Below are positions 1 to 5,206 of a stretch of DNA of 5,206 nucleotides, in pieces. The stretch's first letter is position 1. Each line of letters opens with the position of its first letter. This DNA is from Methanosarcinaceae archaeon. GTDB lineage: Archaea > Halobacteriota > Methanosarcinia > Methanosarcinales > Methanosarcinaceae. A program made the position numbers and the translations under genes. Below the pieces are notes generated by a model. The model was given only the letters and a program-made list of their open reading frames with translations. It had not been told where the DNA came from and did no database searches. Where the stretch lies: positions 1 to 5,206 of the forward strand of contig JAUVET010000137.1 in assembly GCA_030594665.1 (NCBI GenBank), read 5' to 3'.

Positions 1-537
1 AACAGTAACTGCATCAATAATAATCTCACCATTATTTATCGTACCCGGAACATAGACATTAAATGAGTTATCGCCTAATTCAACATCTTGTAATTCTAAG
101 GTCGAACTGCCGGAATTTCCAACAACTTCAAAAGTGATATCGATTATAGGTATAGCTGATGTAGTTGTAATGGAGTTAGTATTAGTAAGAGGTATTGTCA
201 CTTTACCAACCGTGTTATCAATATATGGATATACACCGGAACCTGTGACAACACTACTGTTTGCTACAACATTTTGTATAGTCACGATATTTACATCATA
301 AACAATAGTTAAAGCGACTCCTGTGACATCAGTAAAATCCGCAATAGTGATTGGTAATACTACAGAATCACCCGGATTTACCGCAGCCGAACCAATTGAT
401 ATAGTTTCGGTACCTGTCGCACTTGCAGTGCCTGTTGCCAGTAAAGCTACTGCAAGACCCACTGAAATGATAAATAAATATCTCTCAATTTCTGTACGCT
501 CTGGCAACAAATCGTTTCGTTTTATTTCAATTTTCAT
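1..537 (-). CDS. Secreted cohesin-domain protein (3'-partial)
   Basis: The first 179 codons of a gene that leaves the left edge with no stop. ATG 537 is the only plausible start: an in-frame TGA lies at 585-583 and no ATG, GTG or TTG falls between them. Residues 1-19 form a long charged N-region (MKIEIKRN...EIER), 20-36 a hydrophobic core (YLFIISVGLAVALLATG), and TASA at 37-40 is a likely signal-peptidase site. Residues 44-179 are a cohesin-type beta-sandwich (ETISIGSAAVNPGDSV, VTGVALTIVYD, IPIIDITFEV, STLELQDVEL, NNGEIIID). It resembles the cohesin of the upstream gene almost strand for strand, including IGSA, IDNT, PxIDIxF and LxLQxVE. Cohesins bind dockerins, so the expected role is a surface or secreted docking partner, perhaps for the dockerin encoded next door. 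Further domains or an anchor may lie outside the window. Ribosome binding is weak: only a GTGA at 545-542, four bases before the ATG. Confidence 0.9.
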   Translation of the reverse strand, partial: MKIEIKRNDLLPERTEIERYLFIISVGLAVALLATGTASATGTETISIGSAAVNPGDSVVLPITIADFTDVTGVALTIVYDVNIVTIQNVVANSSVVTGSGVYPYIDNTVGKVTIPLTNTNSITTTSAIPIIDITFEVVGNSGSSTLELQDVELGDNSFNVYVPGTINNGEIIIDAVTV

Positions 538-670
538 ATTTTCACGACCAACGAATTTATATTTTCCATGCTTGTGTACATCTCAACTTTGCTATTCCAG
601 ACCGGAACCAAATGTAGCGATATTTTCTTGCTCAAAAAAGCACGAAAATGCCTGAAAAGCATTGTGAGTG
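538..670 (-). other. 133-bp intergenic region between the two surface-protein genes
   Basis: This AT-rich gap holds the 3' side of a possible hairpin at the upstream stop codon, several T-tracts (minus strand 658-655, 648-645 and 639-634) and an A/T-rich TATA-like segment near 556-565. It has no tRNA and no strong Shine-Dalgarno motif. The spacing is longer than is usual within tight operons, so independent transcription of the downstream cohesin gene is plausible, though co-transcription is not excluded. One small open frame (534-662) was considered and not accepted. Confidence 0.6.
556..565 (-). promoter_or_regulatory. TATA-box-like element upstream of the cohesin gene
   Basis: On the minus strand AAAATATAAA lies 19-28 bases before ATG 537, preceded by purines (GG) that could act as a weak BRE. 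At the usual archaeal spacing of about 25 bases from TATA box to start, transcription would begin at or very near the ATG and give a leaderless or almost leaderless mRNA. This fits the absence of a good Shine-Dalgarno. The region is AT-rich, so a chance match is quite possible. Confidence 0.3.
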
Positions 671-685
671 TCATAATTCACTCAC
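634..685 (-). terminator. Possible terminator after the large gene
   Basis: A perfect 7-bp inverted repeat, GTGAGTG (685-679) and CACTCAC (670-664), flanks an 8-base loop that contains the TGA stop. T4, T4 and T6 runs follow within about 30 bases. Archaeal termination depends mainly on T-rich tracts, so the T runs are the stronger signal. The hairpin lies partly in coding sequence and may be coincidental. Confidence 0.35.
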
Positions 686-3600
686 TTTCCCTGCTAAATA
701 AAACGCGATCTTAGCTGCATCCCCGATATCCACACGCCCATTTCCATTAAAATCAGCACTCAACTCTGATGGAATTTTCCCCGCCACCATAAACGCCACC
801 TTTGCAACATCTCCGATATCGACCCTGCCATTACCGTTGAAGTCACCTTTGATCCCGACTGTGATCACACCATCTACCACAACCGCAGGTGTGTATGGAT
901 TAAACTCACTGTCGCTGAATTCCACGTTCTGCAAGTCCAGAGTACTAAAACTGCCAGACCCACCAGTGACATTAAAAACAATATCGATCACAGGAGTTTC
1001 TTCTGATACTAATATAAGATCCGAACCCGTCAGTATTATTCTTGTAGTGCCATTGGTATTGTCTATATTTGAAGTGATGCTGGAGTCAGCGAAGTTCTCG
1101 CTAGCATTAACACTGCTCACAACCGCAACACTGGAATTATAGAACAGGTCAAAACATATCCCTGAAATATTAGTGACGTTTGCAACACTTACCGGGATCG
1201 TCACTGTTGAATTTGGCGGAGCGATTGCTGATCCGATGTATATCGATTCTACAGGCTCGGGTGGTATTCCCTCGGTGATCGTATACTCTGCGAACGGGTA
1301 GGTCCTCGTGAGTACAGCATCATCCGCAACCTTGAATTTAATATCTTCTGCAATACCAATATCGGTGCCTTTTGTCAATGTGAACGAATACTCGTTCATC
1401 ATTGTGATCGTGTCGCCACTTGCTCCACCCTTGAGTTTGCCGGACGTCTCATCTGACCCGATTTCCTTGACCGTATCTGATATCTGCCAGATACCTTTGA
1501 TCTTTACAAGACTGTCGAACATTCCCTGAAATACTTCATCAACATAAATCATTAGAGTGACAACATCTGTTTCGCCGCCAATATCCTGTTTGTAACTCCA
1601 TGTCTCTCCTCTGTAGAGAACCTTGTCTGCAACAAATTCATCGTCTTTGCTTAATTCCATCCAGACCTTACCACCATTAACATCAATTTGTTGTGGTGTA
1701 AGAGCATATCCCTCACCTAGTTCAAATGCCTGGCCGTTTCTGATGAAATACTTACTTCCCTCATTCATAAGCAATCGGGATAATTTATTTGCCTGGCCTG
1801 ATCTAATCGGGACGTATCCCTTTCCGAAGTATCCGATCTTCTCATACCCGTCCGGATCAACTAACAGAAGATTGTTTGAGTTGTAGTCAACTGATTGAAT
1901 GGTTGATGTGTAGACAAGGGCATTTGCTGCAACAGACCTGTTCTCGTTGTTAAGAGCCGGACCGATCACACTTATATTTTCAGTACAGTTCAGTCTCAAT
2001 GTCTCAAACCCGACATCACTTTTCAGATCATAGAGGAAAACCGGGAAATTGTTGTAGTTCCATGTTGCGTTCGGTGCACCAATAGCATTATTATTGGATG
2101 CATCAATGGTCAATGGTGTTCCACGTACTTCGTATGTACCAGATGCGGTGTATGTCTTCATGATGTGGAATCTGACATCATCCGAGTCTGCGACCCTGAA
2201 CGAAAGGTCGTCTGTAATCGAAACATCAGTATTCTTGAGCAGAGTGATCTCATCATCCACGTTCGTCATTATGATTGTGTCGCCACTTACTGAAGCTGCT
2301 TTAAGTTTGCCGACTGTTTCATCTGAACTAATTTCCTTGACGGTATCTGATATCTGCCAGATCCCTTTGACAACAATGTAACTTTCGATTTCATCCTGAT
2401 AAATCTCATCAACATACACCATCAGAGTGACAATATCTGTTTCGCCGCCAATATCCTGATCGTAACTCCATGTCCCACTACTACTGATAATCGTGGCGTC
2501 AATACATTCCCCGTTCTTGATCAGTTCCATCCAGACCTTATTACCCTCGACATCGATTTCTCTAGCGATGATCGCATATCCCTCACCGAGTTCAAGTGTC
2601 TGGTTTATTCCCAGAATATGATTATCGGAATTTGCCTCATCCATGAGCAATCCGGATAATTTGTTTGCCTGATCTGATTTAATCGGGACATACTCCTTTC
2701 CAAAGTAACCGATCTTTTCATACCCATTGGTATCAGCTAACATAAGATTAGTTGAGTTGTAATCAACAGGTTGAATAGTTGATGTGTAAACAAGAGCATT
2801 TTTATCAAGTGTCCCGGGAGATAATGTCAAATTCTGAAGTATCACAAGTTTCTCTGTACTCCAGTCAGCATTTAGATCATAGCAGAAACCTACAAAATTT
2901 GATGCGTTCATTTCCAGAATACCGTTGCCGCTTAGACCCACATAACCCATATCATCATTACTAATGTCGGAACCATTGAAAACCGGTCCCCTTATCTCAA
3001 CGGGTTCTGAAGTTATGACCTGTGTACCGGAATCCAATATAGCTGTTATCGTATCTGATACCTGGTTTCCTGATATATCCATTGCAACCGCAGTAATATA
3101 ATTAGTGCCTTCTGTCAACGTAACCTCAGCACTCCAGTTTGTAGTGCCGGTTGCAAGTATGCCATTTACCGTAACGTTTGCAATGCCAGTGTCATCTGAA
3201 GCGGTTCCGGTTACAGTAATAACAGGACTTGTGAAGGTCTGGCCGTTTGTTGGAGATGTGATTGTAATGGTGGGAAGTGTAATGTCGTTTAACATGCATC
3301 CGGTTCTTAACGTTTTCGTTGAGATATCAAGCAATAATGTTCCATTTTCTTCTGAGTACTGGACGTTATCTTCCAATATTACAAGATTATCTACCTGACC
3401 GGAATAAACGTTGCTCACATATGTACTGAAAACTAATTCTCCACTTGAATTATAGTAGTTGAACCATCTAACTTCATTGATATCCCTTGCATCTATAATT
3501 TCATCTTTAACAACAACACCATCTTTAGAAAGAGATAGCCAAACTTTACTCCCAGTTATATCGCAGTCTTTGGGATCTAACGAATACCCTTCAAAAAGCT

Positions 3601-5206
3601 GCCATATCTCTCCACCTGGATCTGCTGTAGCAAATGTATTTGATCCGTTGTGAACTAATTGCTCGCCCGTATCAGAACATAAATTTATGTTTACAATTTT
3701 TGCAACATTTGCCAGTGTACCGCGCATTATGCCTGTCATTGTGCAGTTAAATGTTTCAGAACCGTTAGCATAAGTAAACATCTCATCCTGTTTTATAATA
3801 TCTTCCTTGAGCATATTGTCATCTTTGGCTAACGCAAGCCATACCTTCTTGCCGTTCACACCCATATCTTTCATTAATAATACGTACTCGTTTGGCAAAA
3901 AGTATGGTATACCTGCAGGATCTCCTGTTTTGTAGAAATGAGTAGCATTGCTAATCAAAACGTCTCCACTTACATCAGAAGATTGGATAACGTTTTTAAT
4001 CTTTACCGCATTTTCAGAAGTACCCGTAAATATATCATCAACCAGGTAACTTATACTGCCATTTTCGGAAAGGTATTCCGATTCATTAACAAAATCCTCA
4101 TTTAGTACTTCATCATTTACAACGACCCCATTCTTTGATAACTCAAACCATACCTCTTCACTGTCCGAACTAGTATCTTTCATTGTAAGCGTATAGTTTT
4201 CCTGAAGGTCCCATATAATGCCGGTTGAAGTTGTCGGTTTAAACACATGAGAACCATTCTCAAGTAATATTTCCCCATCAATTTCCGAATGTTGATAAAC
4301 ATCTGCGAGTTTGGCAAGTTTTGAATTTGTCCCGTAGAATGAAAACTCCAGGGTTGCATTGATGATTTCGGTTCCATTATGTATATATTGATAGCAAGAA
4401 TCCGAATTAACTGGTGCATTATACTTCTCTGTGAGTATCCTCTGGTCGATCATCACATCATCTTTAAGCAGGGCAAACATTGCTTTATTTCCAGCAGGAC
4501 CGACTTCTTGCAATGCAATTGTATAGCCTTCTGATAAGTTCCACAAGCCGGAATAATTGGCTGATACAAACCCACCGCCACCGGATAATACAGGAATTTC
4601 CCCACGGACCATATTGGGATAAAATTCTATGGAACTTGCATTGTTTACAGTTATAAATGAGAGATTTCCCATAATCTGGGAAGTACTACTGGAATTCAAA
4701 TACAGGCTGCACCGGTTCGAAAATCCGAGACCTGGTCCAGCTACCCAGTTGATTTCCATATTATCATATATAGTGTCACAAGATATCTCTAATATGTTTT
4801 CATCATCGATCAGGAATAGATACTTTATCTGCACATAATCGGTCTCTGTTCCCTGCATGAGTCCACTTAGATACAAAGAGAGTACCGGAACATCACTTTC
4901 TCCGGCAACATCTTTGGTATAAGTCCAGACACGGTACTGTAGATCAGAAGAACCTGCGTTAAGGATTGTATCAGCGAGATACACGCCGTTTTTATACAAT
5001 ACGAGATACACTTTATCGCCATCGATATCAATCTGCTGTGCTACAAGTGTAAATCCTCCGCCAATATCCCATTCTTCACCTTTTTCAAGAGTCTTAATAT
5101 CATTGCTGTCAAATTCAACGAGCGGTATTGTAAGTTTTTCTGCATTTGCACTTTTAAGAGCTACGTACTTTGTGCCGTTTAAAAAACCAACCCAATATCC
5201 ACTCTC
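671..5206 (-). CDS. Giant S-layer-domain / Ig-like / cohesin / dockerin surface protein (5'-partial)
   Basis: Probably an extracellular, surface-associated structural protein. The frame is open to the right edge, so the start and signal peptide are missing; 1511 residues are visible, numbered here from the edge. Domains: about 1-203, end of an S-layer duplication domain; 219-639, four divergent half-domain repeats; 644-725, Ig-like sandwich; 735-1024 and 1025-1309, two complete S-layer domains with motifs such as GYEKIGYFGK, ELGEGYA, KVWMEL and KGIWQISDTVKEI; 1320-1453, cohesin; 1454-1511, dockerin with two DFNGNGRVDIGD loops. About 36 N-X-S/T sequons fit heavy glycosylation. A GTG at 5011 could be taken for a start, but it is internal: the 65 codons before it continue the S-layer motif (GYWVGF, KYVALKSANA). 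Known Methanosarcina S-layer proteins have two such domains and a C-terminal membrane anchor; this one ends in a dockerin with no hydrophobic segment. Stop TGA at 673-671. Family assignment is firm; whether it forms the main lattice or an accessory layer is unknown. Confidence 0.93.
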   Translation of the reverse strand, partial: ESGYWVGFLNGTKYVALKSANAEKLTIPLVEFDSNDIKTLEKGEEWDIGGGFTLVAQQIDIDGDKVYLVLYKNGVYLADTILNAGSSDLQYRVWTYTKDVAGESDVPVLSLYLSGLMQGTETDYVQIKYLFLIDDENILEISCDTIYDNMEINWVAGPGLGFSNRCSLYLNSSSTSQIMGNLSFITVNNASSIEFYPNMVRGEIPVLSGGGGFVSANYSGLWNLSEGYTIALQEVGPAGNKAMFALLKDDVMIDQRILTEKYNAPVNSDSCYQYIHNGTEIINATLEFSFYGTNSKLAKLADVYQHSEIDGEILLENGSHVFKPTTSTGIIWDLQENYTLTMKDTSSDSEEVWFELSKNGVVVNDEVLNEDFVNESEYLSENGSISYLVDDIFTGTSENAVKIKNVIQSSDVSGDVLISNATHFYKTGDPAGIPYFLPNEYVLLMKDMGVNGKKVWLALAKDDNMLKEDIIKQDEMFTYANGSETFNCTMTGIMRGTLANVAKIVNINLCSDTGEQLVHNGSNTFATADPGGEIWQLFEGYSLDPKDCDITGSKVWLSLSKDGVVVKDEIIDARDINEVRWFNYYNSSGELVFSTYVSNVYSGQVDNLVILEDNVQYSEENGTLLLDISTKTLRTGCMLNDITLPTITITSPTNGQTFTSPVITVTGTASDDTGIANVTVNGILATGTTNWSAEVTLTEGTNYITAVAMDISGNQVSDTITAILDSGTQVITSEPVEIRGPVFNGSDISNDDMGYVGLSGNGILEMNASNFVGFCYDLNADWSTEKLVILQNLTLSPGTLDKNALVYTSTIQPVDYNSTNLMLADTNGYEKIGYFGKEYVPIKSDQANKLSGLLMDEANSDNHILGINQTLELGEGYAIIAREIDVEGNKVWMELIKNGECIDATIISSSGTWSYDQDIGGETDIVTLMVYVDEIYQDEIESYIVVKGIWQISDTVKEISSDETVGKLKAASVSGDTIIMTNVDDEITLLKNTDVSITDDLSFRVADSDDVRFHIMKTYTASGTYEVRGTPLTIDASNNNAIGAPNATWNYNNFPVFLYDLKSDVGFETLRLNCTENISVIGPALNNENRSVAANALVYTSTIQSVDYNSNNLLLVDPDGYEKIGYFGKGYVPIRSGQANKLSRLLMNEGSKYFIRNGQAFELGEGYALTPQQIDVNGGKVWMELSKDDEFVADKVLYRGETWSYKQDIGGETDVVTLMIYVDEVFQGMFDSLVKIKGIWQISDTVKEIGSDETSGKLKGGASGDTITMMNEYSFTLTKGTDIGIAEDIKFKVADDAVLTRTYPFAEYTITEGIPPEPVESIYIGSAIAPPNSTVTIPVSVANVTNISGICFDLFYNSSVAVVSSVNASENFADSSITSNIDNTNGTTRIILTGSDLILVSEETPVIDIVFNVTGGSGSFSTLDLQNVEFSDSEFNPYTPAVVVDGVITVGIKGDFNGNGRVDIGDVAKVAFMVAGKIPSELSADFNGNGRVDIGDAAKIAFYLAGKVSEL
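674..847 (-). other. Dockerin module at the C-terminus of the large protein
   Basis: Residues 1454-1511 hold two F-hand-like repeats of about 28 residues. Each has the calcium loop DFNGNGRVDIGD (minus strand 844-809 and 754-719), with ligands expected at loop positions 1 (D), 3 (N), 5 (N), 9 (D) and 12 (D). A short helix follows each loop (VAKVAFMVAGKI and AAKIAFYLAGKV). This is the usual duplicated dockerin layout (PF00404-like), and such modules bind cohesins with high affinity in the presence of calcium. The protein stops three residues after the second helix, so the dockerin is fully terminal. Positions 10-11, which help set partner choice in bacterial dockerins, are Ile-Gly in both repeats; that symmetry would allow two-way binding. 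The specificity reading is inference. Confidence 0.92.
848..1249 (-). other. Cohesin domain inside the large protein
   Basis: Residues 1320-1453 form a cohesin-like beta-sandwich (PF00963 type), beginning ESIYIGSAIAPPNSTVTIPV and ending VVVDGVITVGIK just before the dockerin. Markers are the opening IGSA with a proline-led turn, the GICFDLFYN strand, the PVIDIVFNV strand and the LDLQNVEFSD strand. A short Pro-rich linker (GIPPEPV) separates it from the last S-layer domain. It carries about seven N-glycosylation sequons. A cohesin and a dockerin on one chain allow either self-chaining or bridging to other proteins; the sequence does not show which. Archaeal cohesins are known outside cellulose degraders, first in Archaeoglobus fulgidus, so a cellulosome should not be assumed. 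Confidence 0.88.
1280..2134 (-). repeat. S-layer duplication domain, copy B
   Basis: Residues about 1025-1309, a complete domain of the Methanosarcina S-layer family. It opens with YEVRGTPLTI, then NNFPVFLYDLKSDVGFETL (the family's FxYDL signature), NALVYTSTIQ, GYEKIGYFGKGYVPI, ELGEGYAL, KVWMELSKDD, KGIWQISDTVKEI and a closing beta-rich part ending near RTYPFAEYTI. It is the downstream member of a tandem pair with copy A. DNA blocks are nearly identical between them: 1461-1500 matches 2331-2370 at 38 of 40 bases, and 1565-1588 matches 2435-2458 perfectly. Each domain is expected to fold as paired beta-sandwiches forming lattice tiles. Confidence 0.88.
2135..3004 (-). repeat. S-layer duplication domain, copy A
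   Basis: Residues about 735-1024, the upstream member of the tandem pair. It opens PVEIRGPVFNGSD and carries NFVGFCYDLNADWSTEKL, NALVYTSTIQPVDYNSTN, GYEKIGYFGKEYVPI, ELGEGYAI, KVWMELIKNG, DIGGETDIVTLMVYVDE and KGIWQISDTVKEI. The offset from copy B is 870 bp in the part encoding the domain's C-terminal half and 876 bp in the part encoding its N-terminal half, so a two-codon indel separates them. The first 60 or so residues and the acidic stretch before the closing strands have diverged most. Confidence 0.88.
3032..3277 (-). other. Ig-like beta-sandwich domain
   Basis: Residues about 644-725. The pattern LPTITITSPTNGQTFTSPVI, then VTGTASDDTGIANVTVNG, WSAEVTLTEGTNYITAVAMD and SGNQVSDTITAILD is that of a bacterial-type Ig-like domain: 'P...I..P..G....' opening, 'G.A.D..GI..V.VNG' centre and 'L..G.N.I.V.A.D..GN' close, as in Big and glucodextranase-B-like families. 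It probably acts as a rigid spacer or adhesion module. It sits exactly between the half-repeat array and the two complete S-layer domains, so it marks a modular boundary in the protein. Confidence 0.85.
3290..4552 (-). repeat. Array of four divergent half-S-layer repeats
   Basis: Residues about 219-639 hold four units of roughly 100-110 residues: 4226-4552, 3914-4225, 3617-3913 and 3290-3616. The shared pattern is a Trp or Tyr strand, then 'L.EGY.L..KD', a turn, 'KVWL.LSKDG', 'V..DE.I', a sequon (NGT, NGS or NSS), 'F.GT..N.VKI.N' and a second sequon such as ENGSH, SNATH, HNGSN or ENGTL. This matches the EGYA / KVWMEL / VKIKG portion of the complete S-layer domain but lacks its FxYDL first half and the KGIWQISDTVKEI block. 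The units are strongly diverged in DNA, so the duplications are old. They may form a stalk of single sandwiches; that is inference. Confidence 0.75.
4596..5206 (-). other. C-terminal part of a first S-layer duplication domain
   Basis: Residues 1-203 align in order with the complete copies further downstream. ESGYWVGFLNGTKYVALKSA matches the GYEKIGYFGKEYVPIKS stretch. EEWDIGGGFTLVAQQIDIDG matches the ELGEGYALTPQQIDVNG stretch. DKVYLVLYKNG, KDVAGESDVPVLSLYLSGL and the closing NLSFITVNNASSIEFYP match the remaining strands. The FxYDL first portion and the signal peptide should lie just beyond the right edge. The WQISDTVKEI motif is replaced by a divergent LFLIDDENILEI. A Gly-rich linker (SGGGGF) separates it from the half-repeat array. 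Confidence 0.82.

Noticed and set aside
323..655. Plus-strand open frame of 110 codons.
   Set aside because: It is antisense to the signal peptide and cohesin start of a well-supported gene and has no domain features.
534..662. A 42-codon minus-strand open frame in the gap, starting MLFRHFRAF and ending in a TGA that overlaps the cohesin ATG.
   Set aside because: The overlapping stop and start suggest coupling, but no ribosome binding site precedes its ATG, it covers the T-rich putative terminator, and its sequence resembles no known family. Most likely chance.
674..1249. A cellulosome component.
   Set aside because: Cohesin and dockerin alone do not imply plant-polymer degradation. No glycoside hydrolase or carbohydrate-binding module is seen, and the S-layer context points to envelope assembly.
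3105..3398. Plus-strand open frame opposite the Ig-like domain, rich in Val, Ser and Thr.
   Set aside because: It mirrors the Thr/Asn-rich coding sequence on the other strand. The minus frame has clear domain motifs and this one has none.
4180..4419. Minus-strand open frame of 79 codons in a different frame from the large gene.
   Set aside because: It lies wholly inside two half-repeats of the large gene and shows no recognisable features.
1280..4552. A CRISPR array or non-coding tandem repeat.
   Set aside because: The repeats are long, divergent and in frame, and encode conserved protein motifs. There are no short direct repeats with unique spacers.
671..5011. Start of the large gene at GTG 5011.
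   Set aside because: The frame stays open to the window edge and the 65 preceding codons encode a recognisable S-layer stretch, so this GTG is an internal valine.

Overview
The window looks like methanogen-type archaeal DNA, from Methanosarcinales or a related lineage (methane-oxidising ANME-2 relatives are possible). The main clue is a giant surface protein with Methanosarcina-type S-layer duplication domains (the PF07752 / TIGR01567 family). Supporting clues are moderate-to-low GC, dense N-glycosylation sequons and archaeal-style cohesin and dockerin modules. No taxonomic marker gene is present, so the assignment rests on protein family alone.

All supported coding sequence is on the minus strand and reads from right to left. 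Positions 671-5206 hold the last 1511 codons of a very large secreted protein whose start lies beyond the right edge. From N to C terminus it contains: the end of one S-layer domain; four divergent short repeats of about 100 residues that resemble only the second half of that domain; an Ig-like beta-sandwich; two complete S-layer domains in tandem (period about 870 bp); a cohesin; and a two-loop calcium-binding dockerin ending at the stop codon. It has no C-terminal membrane anchor.

After a 133-bp gap (538-670) a second minus-strand gene starts at ATG 537 and runs off the left edge. Its first 179 codons encode a signal peptide followed directly by a cohesin that is clearly paralogous to the one in the large protein.

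The two genes together suggest a cell-envelope assembly module. An S-layer-like protein ends in a dockerin rather than a membrane anchor and also carries its own cohesin, and the next gene encodes a second secreted cohesin. Non-covalent cohesin-dockerin docking could link these proteins to each other or to the surface lattice. That partnership is inferred from domain content and gene order; the sequence does not show binding. No RNA genes, CRISPR arrays, insertion sequences or mobile-element genes were seen.
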